In this document: positions 13,931-21,782 of the stretch, piece by piece
Layout: every line of letters begins with the position of its first letter
Position numbering within the stretch: position 1 is the first letter of the stretch
NCBI GenBank assembly: GCA_964577275.1
Contig: CAZNYR010000061.1
Location: forward strand, 1-24,516
Length of the DNA: 24,516 nt
Reading direction: 5' to 3'
From: UBA2561 sp964577275
GTDB taxonomy: Bacteria; Bacteroidota; Bacteroidia; Cytophagales; Thermoflexibacteraceae
Notes under the pieces: model-generated
Seen by the model: only the letters and a program-made list of their open reading frames with translations
What the model was told of the DNA's origin: nothing
Database searches by the model: none
Made by a program: the position numbers and the translations under genes

Positions 13931-15859
13931 TTAATAATGCCATCGCACAAAAGCCTCCATCGCCTCATATTCTGCCAATCCTAACGCATTGTAAATCAGG
14001 GCAGTTTCTTTGTTTCGGTCTTCAGCACGCTGCCAAAACTCTCGTGGGTCGTTGCCGGGAAAAACGGGCGTATCTTTCTGGGATTGATGCTTAAAGATGG
14101 CTTTTCGTTTTCGTAATAATTCTTCGGGACTAATTGGCACTGCCATTTCGATTTCGTGGACAGCCCACTCGTGCCATGCGCCTCGATAGAGCCACATCCA
14201 ACAATCTTTTGTCCATTCTTCTTCGGCTTTGAGCTGCGTAAGTGCCTCAAAAATAGCATCTAAGCAAACTTTGTGCGTGCCGTGTGGGTCAGCCAAATCA
14301 CCTGCGGCATAGACCTGATGCGGTTGGATTTGGTTCAGAAAGTCTTTAAGAATTTGAATATCCTCCTGTCCGACAGGATTTTTTCGGGTTTTGCCTGTTT
14401 CGTAAAATGGCAAATTCAAAAAATGTGCATTTCGGTCTGAAAGTCCAGAGGCACGGCAACCCGCACGGGCTTCCCCTCTTCGGATTAATCCTTTCAAAAG
14501 TCGGATTTCATCGGTATCTTCTTCGCCTGTTTTTTTGTGATTGGTGTAATTTCTTACACGCTCATAAAAGGCGGTCAATTCGGAATTATTGAAGCCAAAC
14601 TCTCGGTTAAAATCATTCAAAAAATCGGCAAATCGAAGGGCATCATCATCAAAAACGGCAATATTTCCGGAAGTTTGATAAGCCACATGAACTTCATGTC
14701 CTTGGTCAACCAATCGGATAAAAGTTCCTCCCATCGAAATTACGTCATCGTCTGGATGTGGACTGAAAATAACGACTCGTTTTTTATCTGGCGTAGCTCG
14801 TTCGGGTCGGTTGGTATCATCGGCATTGGGCTTTCCGCCGGGCCATCCTGTGATGGTATGTTGTAACTCATTGAAAATCTGAATATTAATCGTATAGGCG
14901 GGACCTTGTTGCGTGATGAGGTCGCTCATACCATTTTCGTTATAATCTTCGTCTGTGAGTTTTAGGATTGGTTTTTTTAGGTTTTGACACAACCAAACTA
15001 CGGCTTTTCGGCGCAATGCTTTATCGCTCCAATCGCACATTTTGACCAGCCAAGGGGTACTAAATCGTGTCAAATCTTGGGCTGCGCTTTCGTCCAACAC
15101 GAACTGTACGTCCTCATGTTCTTGCAAATATGTAGCAGGGACATGATTAGAGATTTCGCCTTCGACAGCACGCTTGATAATTTCGGATTTGCTCTGTCCC
15201 CACGCCATCAAAATAATGGATTTAGCGTTCATAATCGTACCAATTCCCATCGTAATGGCTCGGCGTGGAACATTTTCTTTGCCATAAAAAGTTTTGGCAG
15301 CATCGACACGGGTTTTATTATCGAGCGTAATCATTCGAGTTCCCGAATTGCGCGCCGAACCGGGTTCGTTGAAGCCAATATGTCCGTTTCGTCCGATGCC
15401 CAAAATTTGTAAATCAACACCTCCGACCGATTGGATTTTCTGTTCGTAAGCCCGACAAAATTCGGCAACATCGGCAGGGTCAGTAGGTAATGTTCCATCA
15501 GGAATATTAATATTTTCAGGTTTAATATCCACATGATTGAACAAATATTCATTCATGAAATAAACATAACTATGCACCGAACCAGGGGACATCGGAAAAT
15601 ATTCATCCAAGTTGAAGGTCAGGACATTTTTGAAGCTCAAGCCTTCTTCTTGGTGCATTCGGACAAGTTCCTCGTACACTTTGACGGGCGTTGAGCCTGT
15701 CGCCAGCCCAAGTACAGCATTTTCGCCTTTTTCTTGTTTGCTTCGGATGAGATTGGCGATGGTTCGAGCGACTGCCACCGCTCCCTCTTGTGTAGTAGCG
15801 CAGACTTCGGTAGAGATTTTCTCGAATCGGCACTCTTCGGAATAGTTCAATTTAGTCAT
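13931..15859 (-). CDS. Fusion of glucosamine-6-phosphate deaminase (NagB-like) and PIG-L family deacetylase
   Basis: A cytoplasmic protein of 642 aa. Residues 1 to about 265 are NagB-like: GLATGSTP at 51-58, FNLDEY with catalytic D85, and GIGRNGHIGFNEPG with H160 and E165 of the active site. N158 stands where E. coli NagB has Asp, but Asn is usual in Bacillus-type NagB. Residues from about 360 form a PIG-L (LmbE-like) domain: SPHPDDD at 366-372 and HGTH at 526-529 give the expected zinc ligands. NagB turns glucosamine-6-P into fructose-6-P and ammonia; PIG-L enzymes remove the acetyl group from GlcNAc compounds. The fusion could therefore run both steps, which is inference. Similar long proteins are known in Bacteroidota. 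It is transcribed alone. Confidence 0.9.
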   Translation of the reverse strand: MTKLNYSEECRFEKISTEVCATTQEGAVAVARTIANLIRSKQEKGENAVLGLATGSTPVKVYEELVRMHQEEGLSFKNVLTFNLDEYFPMSPGSVHSYVYFMNEYLFNHVDIKPENINIPDGTLPTDPADVAEFCRAYEQKIQSVGGVDLQILGIGRNGHIGFNEPGSARNSGTRMITLDNKTRVDAAKTFYGKENVPRRAITMGIGTIMNAKSIILMAWGQSKSEIIKRAVEGEISNHVPATYLQEHEDVQFVLDESAAQDLTRFSTPWLVKMCDWSDKALRRKAVVWLCQNLKKPILKLTDEDYNENGMSDLITQQGPAYTINIQIFNELQHTITGWPGGKPNADDTNRPERATPDKKRVVIFSPHPDDDVISMGGTFIRLVDQGHEVHVAYQTSGNIAVFDDDALRFADFLNDFNREFGFNNSELTAFYERVRNYTNHKKTGEEDTDEIRLLKGLIRRGEARAGCRASGLSDRNAHFLNLPFYETGKTRKNPVGQEDIQILKDFLNQIQPHQVYAAGDLADPHGTHKVCLDAIFEALTQLKAEEEWTKDCWMWLYRGAWHEWAVHEIEMAVPISPEELLRKRKAIFKHQSQKDTPVFPGNDPREFWQRAEDRNKETALIYNALGLAEYEAMEAFVRWHY

Positions 15860-15890
15860 GATGGCAACAATTTTAGTATTGAAATTCTGA

Positions 15891-15907
15891 CAAACCTAAT
15901 CAGGTTT
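15891..15907 (-). promoter_or_regulatory. Palindrome overlapping a possible promoter of the nagB-like gene
   Basis: AAACCT-AATC-AGGTTT is a perfect 6-bp inverted repeat. On the minus strand it contains TAGGTTTG (15898-15891), a match to TAnnTTTG located 32 bases ahead of the ATG. It could be an operator over the promoter, or one of the CAAACCT-type palindromes also seen near 926 and 12454. Confidence 0.3.
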
Positions 15908-16422
15908 AGTTTATTGATTTTCAGTTAGATAATTCATCAAAAATGATGAGGGTACAGTTTAAAAAGGGTTAAAAAATCAGTTCTTATTTTTAATTATTGG
16001 CAAGGTCTTTCGACTATTGCCCAAGTGCATAATAAATATTAGATTGTTTAAGTAAGCATTCACAATTAAAATCATGGGTTTTATTTCCGTCATGCTCTAT
16101 TTTCTATGATTCTTTTTGTATCGGCTGTGTTTTGTTAGGTGATTTGATTTTTTCCGAACGAGGCAATCTGTGATTGATTTTAAACTTTTTTAAATTCAGT
16201 AACAAATTGCCTTTTTATTCGTCGGAAAAAAAATTTAGTTGAAATTAGGCAAGTTCTACGATAACTATCTGAACCTGCACCATTATATCCACACAACACA
16301 CACTAAATAATATCTTTTATTTTTTTAGCTTAGATAATAATTATTTGAAAATCAATAAATTACATTTTTAAATTTGATTATTAAATTATTTTATTTTTTA
16401 ATCAAAATTTTATTTTGTAGTA
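15908..16422. other. AT-rich intergenic region with decayed repeats
   Basis: No gene is seen. It holds a degenerate copy of the ACCCACGATT palindrome at about 16061-16082 (right arm AATCATGGGT, left arm mismatched) and the second copy of the 25-bp direct repeat at 16338-16362. The remainder is AT-rich sequence without recognisable signals. Confidence 0.5.
16338..16362. repeat. 25-bp direct repeat, copy 2
   Basis: Exact match to 13641-13665. Located about 60 bases beyond the susD 3' hairpin. Function is unknown. Confidence 0.6.
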
Positions 16423-16464
16423 ATCAAGTACAGAGATTAGTTTGTATCTCACTCTGTACTTGAT
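16423..16464 (-). terminator. Hairpin at the 3' end of the susC-susD operon
   Basis: Perfect 13-bp arms (ATCAAGTACAGAG and its complement) with a 16-base loop begin about 10 bases after the susD stop. On the minus strand no pure T-run follows, so it may act as a 3' stabiliser as well as a terminator. Confidence 0.55.
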
Positions 16465-16474
16465 ATAAAATTTA

Positions 16475-17902
16475 TTAGTTCACGTCCCACCAAACAGGAG
16501 ATTTTTCAGTATCGCCGTTGGCTAATCGGGCAACAGCGGCGGTATAAGAAGCACCGTTTGTACTTTGTTCCGATTGTGGGTATCGCACTCGTTTGGCAAT
16601 TTCACCATTTACGGCATCAGCAGGTAAATTAGGGAAGCCACTTCGTCTGATTTCGGCATATCCCTCAAATCCATCACCATACACGGCCAACCATTTTTGC
16701 GTACAAATTTGCTCTAAGGCTTTTGACGAATCGAACGGCACTTTGGCTAAGAAGGCATTGGCTTGGTCGCCTAAGCCGTGTTGCTCCAAAGAGGCACGCA
16801 CGCCAGCTTCGTAATAATCTTTGGCACTTCCCGAAGTCCAACCTCGTTGGGCAGCTTCGGCTTTCAAGAATAATACTTCGGCATAAGACAAGAAAATGGC
16901 ATCAGCATCCATGGCAAAAAGCGTATTTTCATTTGGCACCGAATAATTATCAGGGCTAAGATTATCTACGGTTGCTGTTCCGTTAGGGACACCGATAAAA
17001 ATACCATCTTTGTTTGGTTTGCCATAAATGGGCAATCGAGGGTCGTTGGTATTATTCATCAAATCAACCAAACCTTTGCTTAGATAATTTCCGTTAAAAC
17101 CCGCTACGATAGGCGCAGAAGTACCATTTGTTCCTGCATCGAATTGCGCTCCGTCCACATGAATCATTTTGGCGATGTCCGCATTGCTTTCCATCACACC
17201 ACCAGCAATGGCTTCAGAGGCGTGTTGTTGTGCCAAACTGGGAGCTACTTCGCTGATTCGGATGGCTAAACGCAATCGTAATGAATTAGCAAATTTTTTC
17301 CATTGTGCGTGGTCGCCTTTGTACAAGAAATCTTGTTCGCCATACGAATTGCTACCCGAACTCAATACGCTTGCTGCTTCTTTCAAATCACTCAATAATG
17401 TATTGTAAATTGATTCTTGCGTATCGTATTTTGGCTGGAAAATGCCTTGCGAAATTCCAACGCCCGCTTCTGTGAAAGGGACATCGCCCCAAACATCCGT
17501 TAATCGGTGTACGATAAAGGCTCTCCAAACTTTTGCAATGGCATTTTCGGAAGGCTTATCTTGCGTTAATCGGATAATTTCCTGCGTATTAGCCAATAAT
17601 TTGACGTAACTTCTGTCCCAGTAGGCAACAATCCAACCATCGTTGGTTACATAATTTGCCGTTCCCCATGGAGTGTGCATATGCTGTCCCCATACCGAGA
17701 AGTGTAACAGATTGCTTCGCCATGCTTCGTATCGGTGTCCCGAAACGCTTAATTGATTGTATCCCAACAAACTACCCGCTTCGACTTCGGTAATCGTGGT
17801 AGGGTTTTTGTTCATTTCCTCGAATTCGTCAGTACAAGCACCCGCACCCAACAGCATCATGCCAGCCAGTGCAAAAGTTCGGATTTTATATGTTAAGTTC
17901 AT
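16475..17902 (-). CDS. susD: SusD/RagB-family outer-membrane nutrient-binding lipoprotein
   Basis: A surface lipoprotein that forms the lid of a SusC transporter. The signal peptide ends with lipobox GAGAC, lipidated Cys at residue 23, followed by the acidic TDEFEEMNKNPTT typical of the SusD-like_2 branch (often seen as NKNPT). It has TPR-like helical segments such as KVWRAFIVHRLTDVWGDVPFTEA and a C-terminal EICTQKWLAVYGDGFEGYAEIRRSGFP-type segment (here EQICTQKW). Length of 475 aa is usual for this branch. It lies 100 bases downstream of susC and is cotranscribed with it. Ligand is unknown; members of this branch are not reliably tied to any glycan, and no glycosidase is nearby. Symbol used in the family sense. 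Confidence 0.93.
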   Translation of the reverse strand: MNLTYKIRTFALAGMMLLGAGACTDEFEEMNKNPTTITEVEAGSLLGYNQLSVSGHRYEAWRSNLLHFSVWGQHMHTPWGTANYVTNDGWIVAYWDRSYVKLLANTQEIIRLTQDKPSENAIAKVWRAFIVHRLTDVWGDVPFTEAGVGISQGIFQPKYDTQESIYNTLLSDLKEAASVLSSGSNSYGEQDFLYKGDHAQWKKFANSLRLRLAIRISEVAPSLAQQHASEAIAGGVMESNADIAKMIHVDGAQFDAGTNGTSAPIVAGFNGNYLSKGLVDLMNNTNDPRLPIYGKPNKDGIFIGVPNGTATVDNLSPDNYSVPNENTLFAMDADAIFLSYAEVLFLKAEAAQRGWTSGSAKDYYEAGVRASLEQHGLGDQANAFLAKVPFDSSKALEQICTQKWLAVYGDGFEGYAEIRRSGFPNLPADAVNGEIAKRVRYPQSEQSTNGASYTAAVARLANGDTEKSPVWWDVN

Positions 17903-17960
17903 GATATTTCTCGTTAAAAATTGATATTAAAAAAAATTTGAAAAATGTTTGGGAAAACAC

Positions 17961-17987
17961 CCTTCTCGAAACGTGGTTTGGAGAAGG
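17961..17987 (-). promoter_or_regulatory. Intercistronic hairpin between susC and susD
   Basis: Arms CCTTCTC and GAGAAGG enclose a 13-base loop in the 100-base susC-susD gap, 16 bases after the susC stop. There is no T-tract after it on the minus strand. It may set the susC:susD expression ratio through mRNA processing or stability. Confidence 0.4.
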
Positions 17988-18002
17988 ATATTTGTCCGAT
18001 TT

Positions 18003-21000
18003 TTAGAATCGTAAGCTCAAGTTAAAACCTAAACTTCGAGTACTTGGCATAGAAGAAGATTCTAAGCCCTGTGCGTTACCCGCATTGAAGTTTGATTCTG
18101 GGTCGAATCCGGGCGTACTGCTTGATAAAATAAATAAGTTTCGACCTACGAATGAAACCGTTGCGTCTTTTACCAATTTGGTTTTTTCCAAGACAGTTTT
18201 CGGTAATTGATACGAAATGCTCAACTCACGAAGTTTGACATAACTGGCATCATAGATGAAATCCTCCACGATGTTTCCTTCGCTGATGGCTCTCCAATAT
18301 AATTCGGGGTCCACCGCTACGGTGTTTGCTCCGCCAGTTTCATTTACGCCTTTTCCGACAAATCCGCCTGTGCCAGCATACCATGCCTCACGTCCTTCGA
18401 CCGAACCCGCTGCCGTGCCTTGATTATACATAACGGCTGCCGTTCGTGAGAAAATTGAACCGCCTTGCCGAATATCAATCAAGGTATTCAGGGAAACTCC
18501 TTTATAAGAAAATGTATTGACAATACCACCCAACCAATCAGGCGTTGAATTGCCTAACACTTCCACCGCATCAGCTTTGACGGGCATTCCATTGGCATCA
18601 AAAATTCGGTTTCCGTTGTCGTCTTTCTTGTAGCCAAATCCCACGATGTCGCCGTAAGGAGAATTAGGTCGAGCAACTACAAAAGTACCTCGCACATCAC
18701 CTAATTGTAATTGGTCAAGTCCATCGGTCAAGGAAAGTACTTTGTTTCGGTTTTGGGCAAAATTAACGCCTAATTCCCACACAAATCCATTATCCAATTT
18801 GACTGGCGTGCCACGCAACGCAATTTCAAAACCTGAGTTTTCCATCTCACCAGCGTTGATTACCGCCGAGCCAAACCCAGAAGTAGGCGATACGGTGGTT
18901 TGCAAGATTTGATTTGATGTATTTTGCTTATACCAAGTTACGTCTAAGTTTAATCGCTCATTCAAGAATCGTAAATCAGCACCGACTTCGATAGAAGCCG
19001 TTTGTTCGGGTTTCAAGTTTGCCAAAGGAATTGAATAGTTTGGAACGTCTTGGTTGCCTACGCTTCCCAAAACTGCCAAAGGCTGTCCTAAGTGTGTTTG
19101 TCCTGTAAATGAATACGTTGGCGATAATTGATAAGGAGCAGCATCGTTACCGACTTGCGCCCAAGAAACTCGAAGTTTACCAAAAGTCAAGATATTTTCA
19201 GGAATATCCAACGATTCTGTAAAAGCATAACTTGCACTGACCGAAGGATAAAAGAATGAATTATTATTGATTGGCAAAGTAGATGACCAGTCGTTCCGAG
19301 CAGTAACATCCAAAAACAATGTATTTTTATAATCCAAACTTGCCTGTGCAAATACTGACTGCAATTCTCGTTGTGTCAGTTCGTATCGGTTTTGTTGTGA
19401 TGAAGCATTTGAGATGACATAAAAAGGAACTGAAAAATTAGAACCAAAGAATCCCACGCGCTCGGTTCGGAAATAAACGCGAGCTGCCCCAACCATACCA
19501 CTGACATTGATGCCTTCCGAAACTTCTTTGTTGGCTTTCAACATCACATAGCTGTTATCTTCTCGTACTCGATATTGGTCTTTTTGCATCTCCGCATCCG
19601 GGCGATACGTTGTTCCGATAGCCGTTACGTTCAGGCGGTCATGGACATAATAATCCGTCCCTGTTCGTCCTTCCACAGATAACCAATCATTAAATTTATA
19701 GCTCAAACCTACATTTCCGATGAGTCGGTCTTTGTCATCTTGATTGATATTTTCGTTGATTGACCAATACGGATTCAGGATAAACGGTTGGCTGGTAAAG
19801 ATTTTATTTCCACCGCCTTCGGCTTTGTAATCCTTCAAATTTGCCAAATCAATACTTCGAGGCATCGACATAAAAGCGTGTGCGGGGTTGGTCATAATTT
19901 CCGCTAAGTTCGGTCGGTTATATCCATCGGTTTTGATGTAAGTTACTTTGGCATCAACCGAAAGTTTATCAGTCAAATTGGCACCGCCACGGAATGTAAA
20001 TCCATTTCTTTTGAGGGTTGAGGTCGGAATAATACCCTTGTTATCCAAATTCCAATAACTTAATCGGAAATGTGCCTTATCGGTTGCGCCCGAAAGTGCA
20101 ATGGTATTGGATAATGTCGTACCTGTTTGGTAGAAATCTTTGATGTTATTGGGTTGTGAATTGTACGCACGAGTTGTACCATCCCAGAACAAGGCTTGTT
20201 GTCCTGTCATTCGAGGTCCCCAACTTGAGCCTTGATTGCCATCACCCAAACCGAGAACGCCACCCAAATCGGTTTTTAATTTACCGCCTGCGCCGTGTCC
20301 AAATTCGTTTTGAACATCAGGATAAATCAATGGCGAATCAAACGTAATGTTGCCGTTATATTCGATACCAATACCGTTTTCTTGTGATTTGCCTTTTTTT
20401 GTCGTAATCAAGATAACACCATTTGCCGCCCGTGAACCATACAAAGCCGAAGCCGCAGGACCTTTCAGCACGGACATTCCTTCGATGTCATCGGGGTTAA
20501 TGCCACCCACACCATCACCATAATCAATACCGCCCCACTGAATTGCTGCACCGATATTTTGATTATCAATCGGAATACCATCCACCACATACAAGGGTTG
20601 GTTATTTCCACCTAACGAACTCACACCACGAATCACAACTCGTGATGAACCACCTGCACCTGAAGCGGGTCTATTGACCTGAACCCCAGCCACTTTGCCC
20701 GAAAGCGAGTTGGCAATGTTGGTTTCTCTGGCGCGTGCAAATTCTACGCCCGCCACCCTAGAAACTGCATACGTTAATTTCTTTTCTGACTTTTCGATTC
20801 CGAATGCCGTTACGACCACGTCATCCAAGACCTTCATATCAGCCGCTAATTGTACATTGACAGTAGTTTCTGAACCAATCGCCACTTTTTGGGTGGTATA
20901 ACCGATGTAAGAAAAATTCAATTCGGTTATATTTGTAGGCAATTTGATGGTATAGTTGCCGTCAATATCCGTGATACTCCCCACGTTTTCAGCACCTATT

Positions 21001-21149
21001 GCCACTACGTTTACGCCGATGAGCGGTTCGCCACTGCCCGCATCGGTTACTTTACCAGAAATGGTCTTATCCTGAGCTGATAAGCTAAAGCTAATCAAGC
21101 ATAGCAGCGAGAAAAAGACAGTTCGCAGGATTTGATAATTGTAATTCAT
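18003..21149 (-). CDS. susC: SusC/RagA-family TonB-dependent outer-membrane transporter
   Basis: An outer-membrane beta-barrel that imports a nutrient using TonB energy, paired with the adjacent SusD. The signal peptide ends after SLSA (A25). A carboxypeptidase-regulatory-like Ig domain follows at about 28-103 (ISGKVTDAGSGEPLIGVNVV). The VVVTAFGIEKSEKKL segment at 111-125 is the conserved region of the TonB box. The plug domain at about 130-255 contains YVVDGIPID at 187-195 and VLKGPAASALYGSRAANGVILITTKKG. The barrel ends with LSLRF, the C-terminal Phe expected for barrel assembly. At 1048 aa it is full length, and there is no N-terminal STN domain, so an anti-sigma partner is not expected. 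Symbol used in the family sense; substrate unknown. Confidence 0.96.
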   Translation of the reverse strand: MNYNYQILRTVFFSLLCLISFSLSAQDKTISGKVTDAGSGEPLIGVNVVAIGAENVGSITDIDGNYTIKLPTNITELNFSYIGYTTQKVAIGSETTVNVQLAADMKVLDDVVVTAFGIEKSEKKLTYAVSRVAGVEFARARETNIANSLSGKVAGVQVNRPASGAGGSSRVVIRGVSSLGGNNQPLYVVDGIPIDNQNIGAAIQWGGIDYGDGVGGINPDDIEGMSVLKGPAASALYGSRAANGVILITTKKGKSQENGIGIEYNGNITFDSPLIYPDVQNEFGHGAGGKLKTDLGGVLGLGDGNQGSSWGPRMTGQQALFWDGTTRAYNSQPNNIKDFYQTGTTLSNTIALSGATDKAHFRLSYWNLDNKGIIPTSTLKRNGFTFRGGANLTDKLSVDAKVTYIKTDGYNRPNLAEIMTNPAHAFMSMPRSIDLANLKDYKAEGGGNKIFTSQPFILNPYWSINENINQDDKDRLIGNVGLSYKFNDWLSVEGRTGTDYYVHDRLNVTAIGTTYRPDAEMQKDQYRVREDNSYVMLKANKEVSEGINVSGMVGAARVYFRTERVGFFGSNFSVPFYVISNASSQQNRYELTQRELQSVFAQASLDYKNTLFLDVTARNDWSSTLPINNNSFFYPSVSASYAFTESLDIPENILTFGKLRVSWAQVGNDAAPYQLSPTYSFTGQTHLGQPLAVLGSVGNQDVPNYSIPLANLKPEQTASIEVGADLRFLNERLNLDVTWYKQNTSNQILQTTVSPTSGFGSAVINAGEMENSGFEIALRGTPVKLDNGFVWELGVNFAQNRNKVLSLTDGLDQLQLGDVRGTFVVARPNSPYGDIVGFGYKKDDNGNRIFDANGMPVKADAVEVLGNSTPDWLGGIVNTFSYKGVSLNTLIDIRQGGSIFSRTAAVMYNQGTAAGSVEGREAWYAGTGGFVGKGVNETGGANTVAVDPELYWRAISEGNIVEDFIYDASYVKLRELSISYQLPKTVLEKTKLVKDATVSFVGRNLFILSSSTPGFDPESNFNAGNAQGLESSSMPSTRSLGFNLSLRF

Positions 21150-21270
21150 CTGAACTTGAGTTTTTTTGGTGTTTTAAAAAAAAAAATTTGAACTTGATAT
21201 ATATATTGAGCCGTGTGATTTCTCTTCTGGTTGAAAGTGTTTTGGAATCGTACTTCCTTGAGCGTTTATC

Positions 21271-21278
21271 CAAAAGTA
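21271..21278 (-). promoter_or_regulatory. -7 promoter element for susC
   Basis: TACTTTTG on the minus strand matches TAnnTTTG, predicting a leader of about 115 nt. No -33 TTTG is visible; instead the proximal GTTNRK core of the site pair at 21309-21341 lies exactly 32 bp upstream. Confidence 0.6.
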
Positions 21279-21308
21279 GTGGGTTCGGAAAGGCTTTGAA
21301 AATTTATT

Positions 21309-21341
21309 CGCTAAACAACAAAAAACCATCGCCAAACAACA
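21309..21341 (-). promoter_or_regulatory. Direct-repeat pair, candidate LytTR operator for susC
   Basis: Two minus-strand sites, TGTTGTTTAGCG and TGTTGTTTGGCG, have GTTTAG and GTTTGG cores at 21311-21316 and 21332-21337, a 21-bp period. The cores match GTTNRK, the invariant part of the LytTR binding consensus. The pair lies about 50-70 bp upstream of the predicted susC start point, a classical activator position. Confidence 0.7.
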
Positions 21342-21375
21342 AAAAAGGCATTTTCAGGATACTTTAGCCCATCCG

Positions 21376-21431
21376 ATGTCGTTGGTATGTCCTTTTATGT
21401 CGTTGAGCGATAAAATCAAGTCGTTCGACAT
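21376..21431 (+). promoter_or_regulatory. Triple direct repeat, candidate LytTR operator without evident promoter
   Basis: Three plus-strand sites have cores GTTGGT (21381), GTTGAG (21402) and GTTCGA (21423), again 21 bp apart. The outer two keep only the left half of the motif; the middle, TGTCGTTGAGCGAT, is full. No TAnnTTTG lies 32 bp after the last core. Confidence 0.6.
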
Positions 21432-21484
21432 CCAAAAAGGCGCAGTTTTTCCTTGAAATTATCCCATTTTATGAATCGAACCAC

Positions 21485-21532
21485 AAAAAAAGCCTCTCCC
21501 ACCGCCAAACCTTACGCCAGATTCGGGCGAGG
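21485..21532 (-). terminator. Terminator-like hairpin between the susC and lytS regulatory regions
   Basis: CCTCTCCC (21493-21500) pairs with GGGCGAGG (21525-21532) with one mismatch around a 24-base loop, and seven T follow on the minus strand. It would stop transcription running toward susC from the lytS side. The long loop weakens the call. Confidence 0.35.
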
Positions 21533-21600
21533 ATAAAAACGAATTTATCCGCCTTGACACTCCAAAAAATGCCCATCTCATCCAATAAATTTTGTTTCCA

Positions 21601-21633
21601 TGTTGTTTAGCGATGATTTGATGTCGTTGGGCA
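21601..21633 (+). promoter_or_regulatory. Direct-repeat pair, candidate LytTR operator for lytS
   Basis: TGTTGTTTAGCGAT at 21601-21614 and TGTCGTTGGGC at 21622-21632 have cores at 21605 and 21626, 21 bp apart. The second core ends 32 bp before the lytS -7 box, the same distance as in the susC arrangement. Confidence 0.7.
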
Positions 21634-21663
21634 AAAAAAATAGGGAAACCCAAGTGATTTCGA

Positions 21664-21671
21664 TATATTTG
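21664..21671 (+). promoter_or_regulatory. -7 promoter element for lytS-lytTR
   Basis: An exact TATATTTG (TAnnTTTG). Predicted leader is about 105 nt to ATG 21783. The lack of a -33 TTTG fits an activator-dependent promoter. Confidence 0.6.
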
Positions 21672-21782
21672 TTTATAACATAAACTAAATAGTATTATTA
21701 TCTTAAATCTCGCATAAGAATATATTTTGCAAACAGTTATTTTAATTCATTGATTTTTTCATATTTTATAATTATCTTAGAC

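Noticed and set aside
15380..15390. Asp to Asn change in the NagB active-site motif, possible inactivation
   Set aside because: Asn at this position is normal in Bacillus-type NagB, and the other catalytic residues (D85, H160, E165) are present.
16124..16147. Single LytTR-like site upstream of the nagB-like gene (GTTAGGTGAT)
   Set aside because: There is no partner at 21 bp on either side, it points away from the gene, and no -7 box is at 32 bp.
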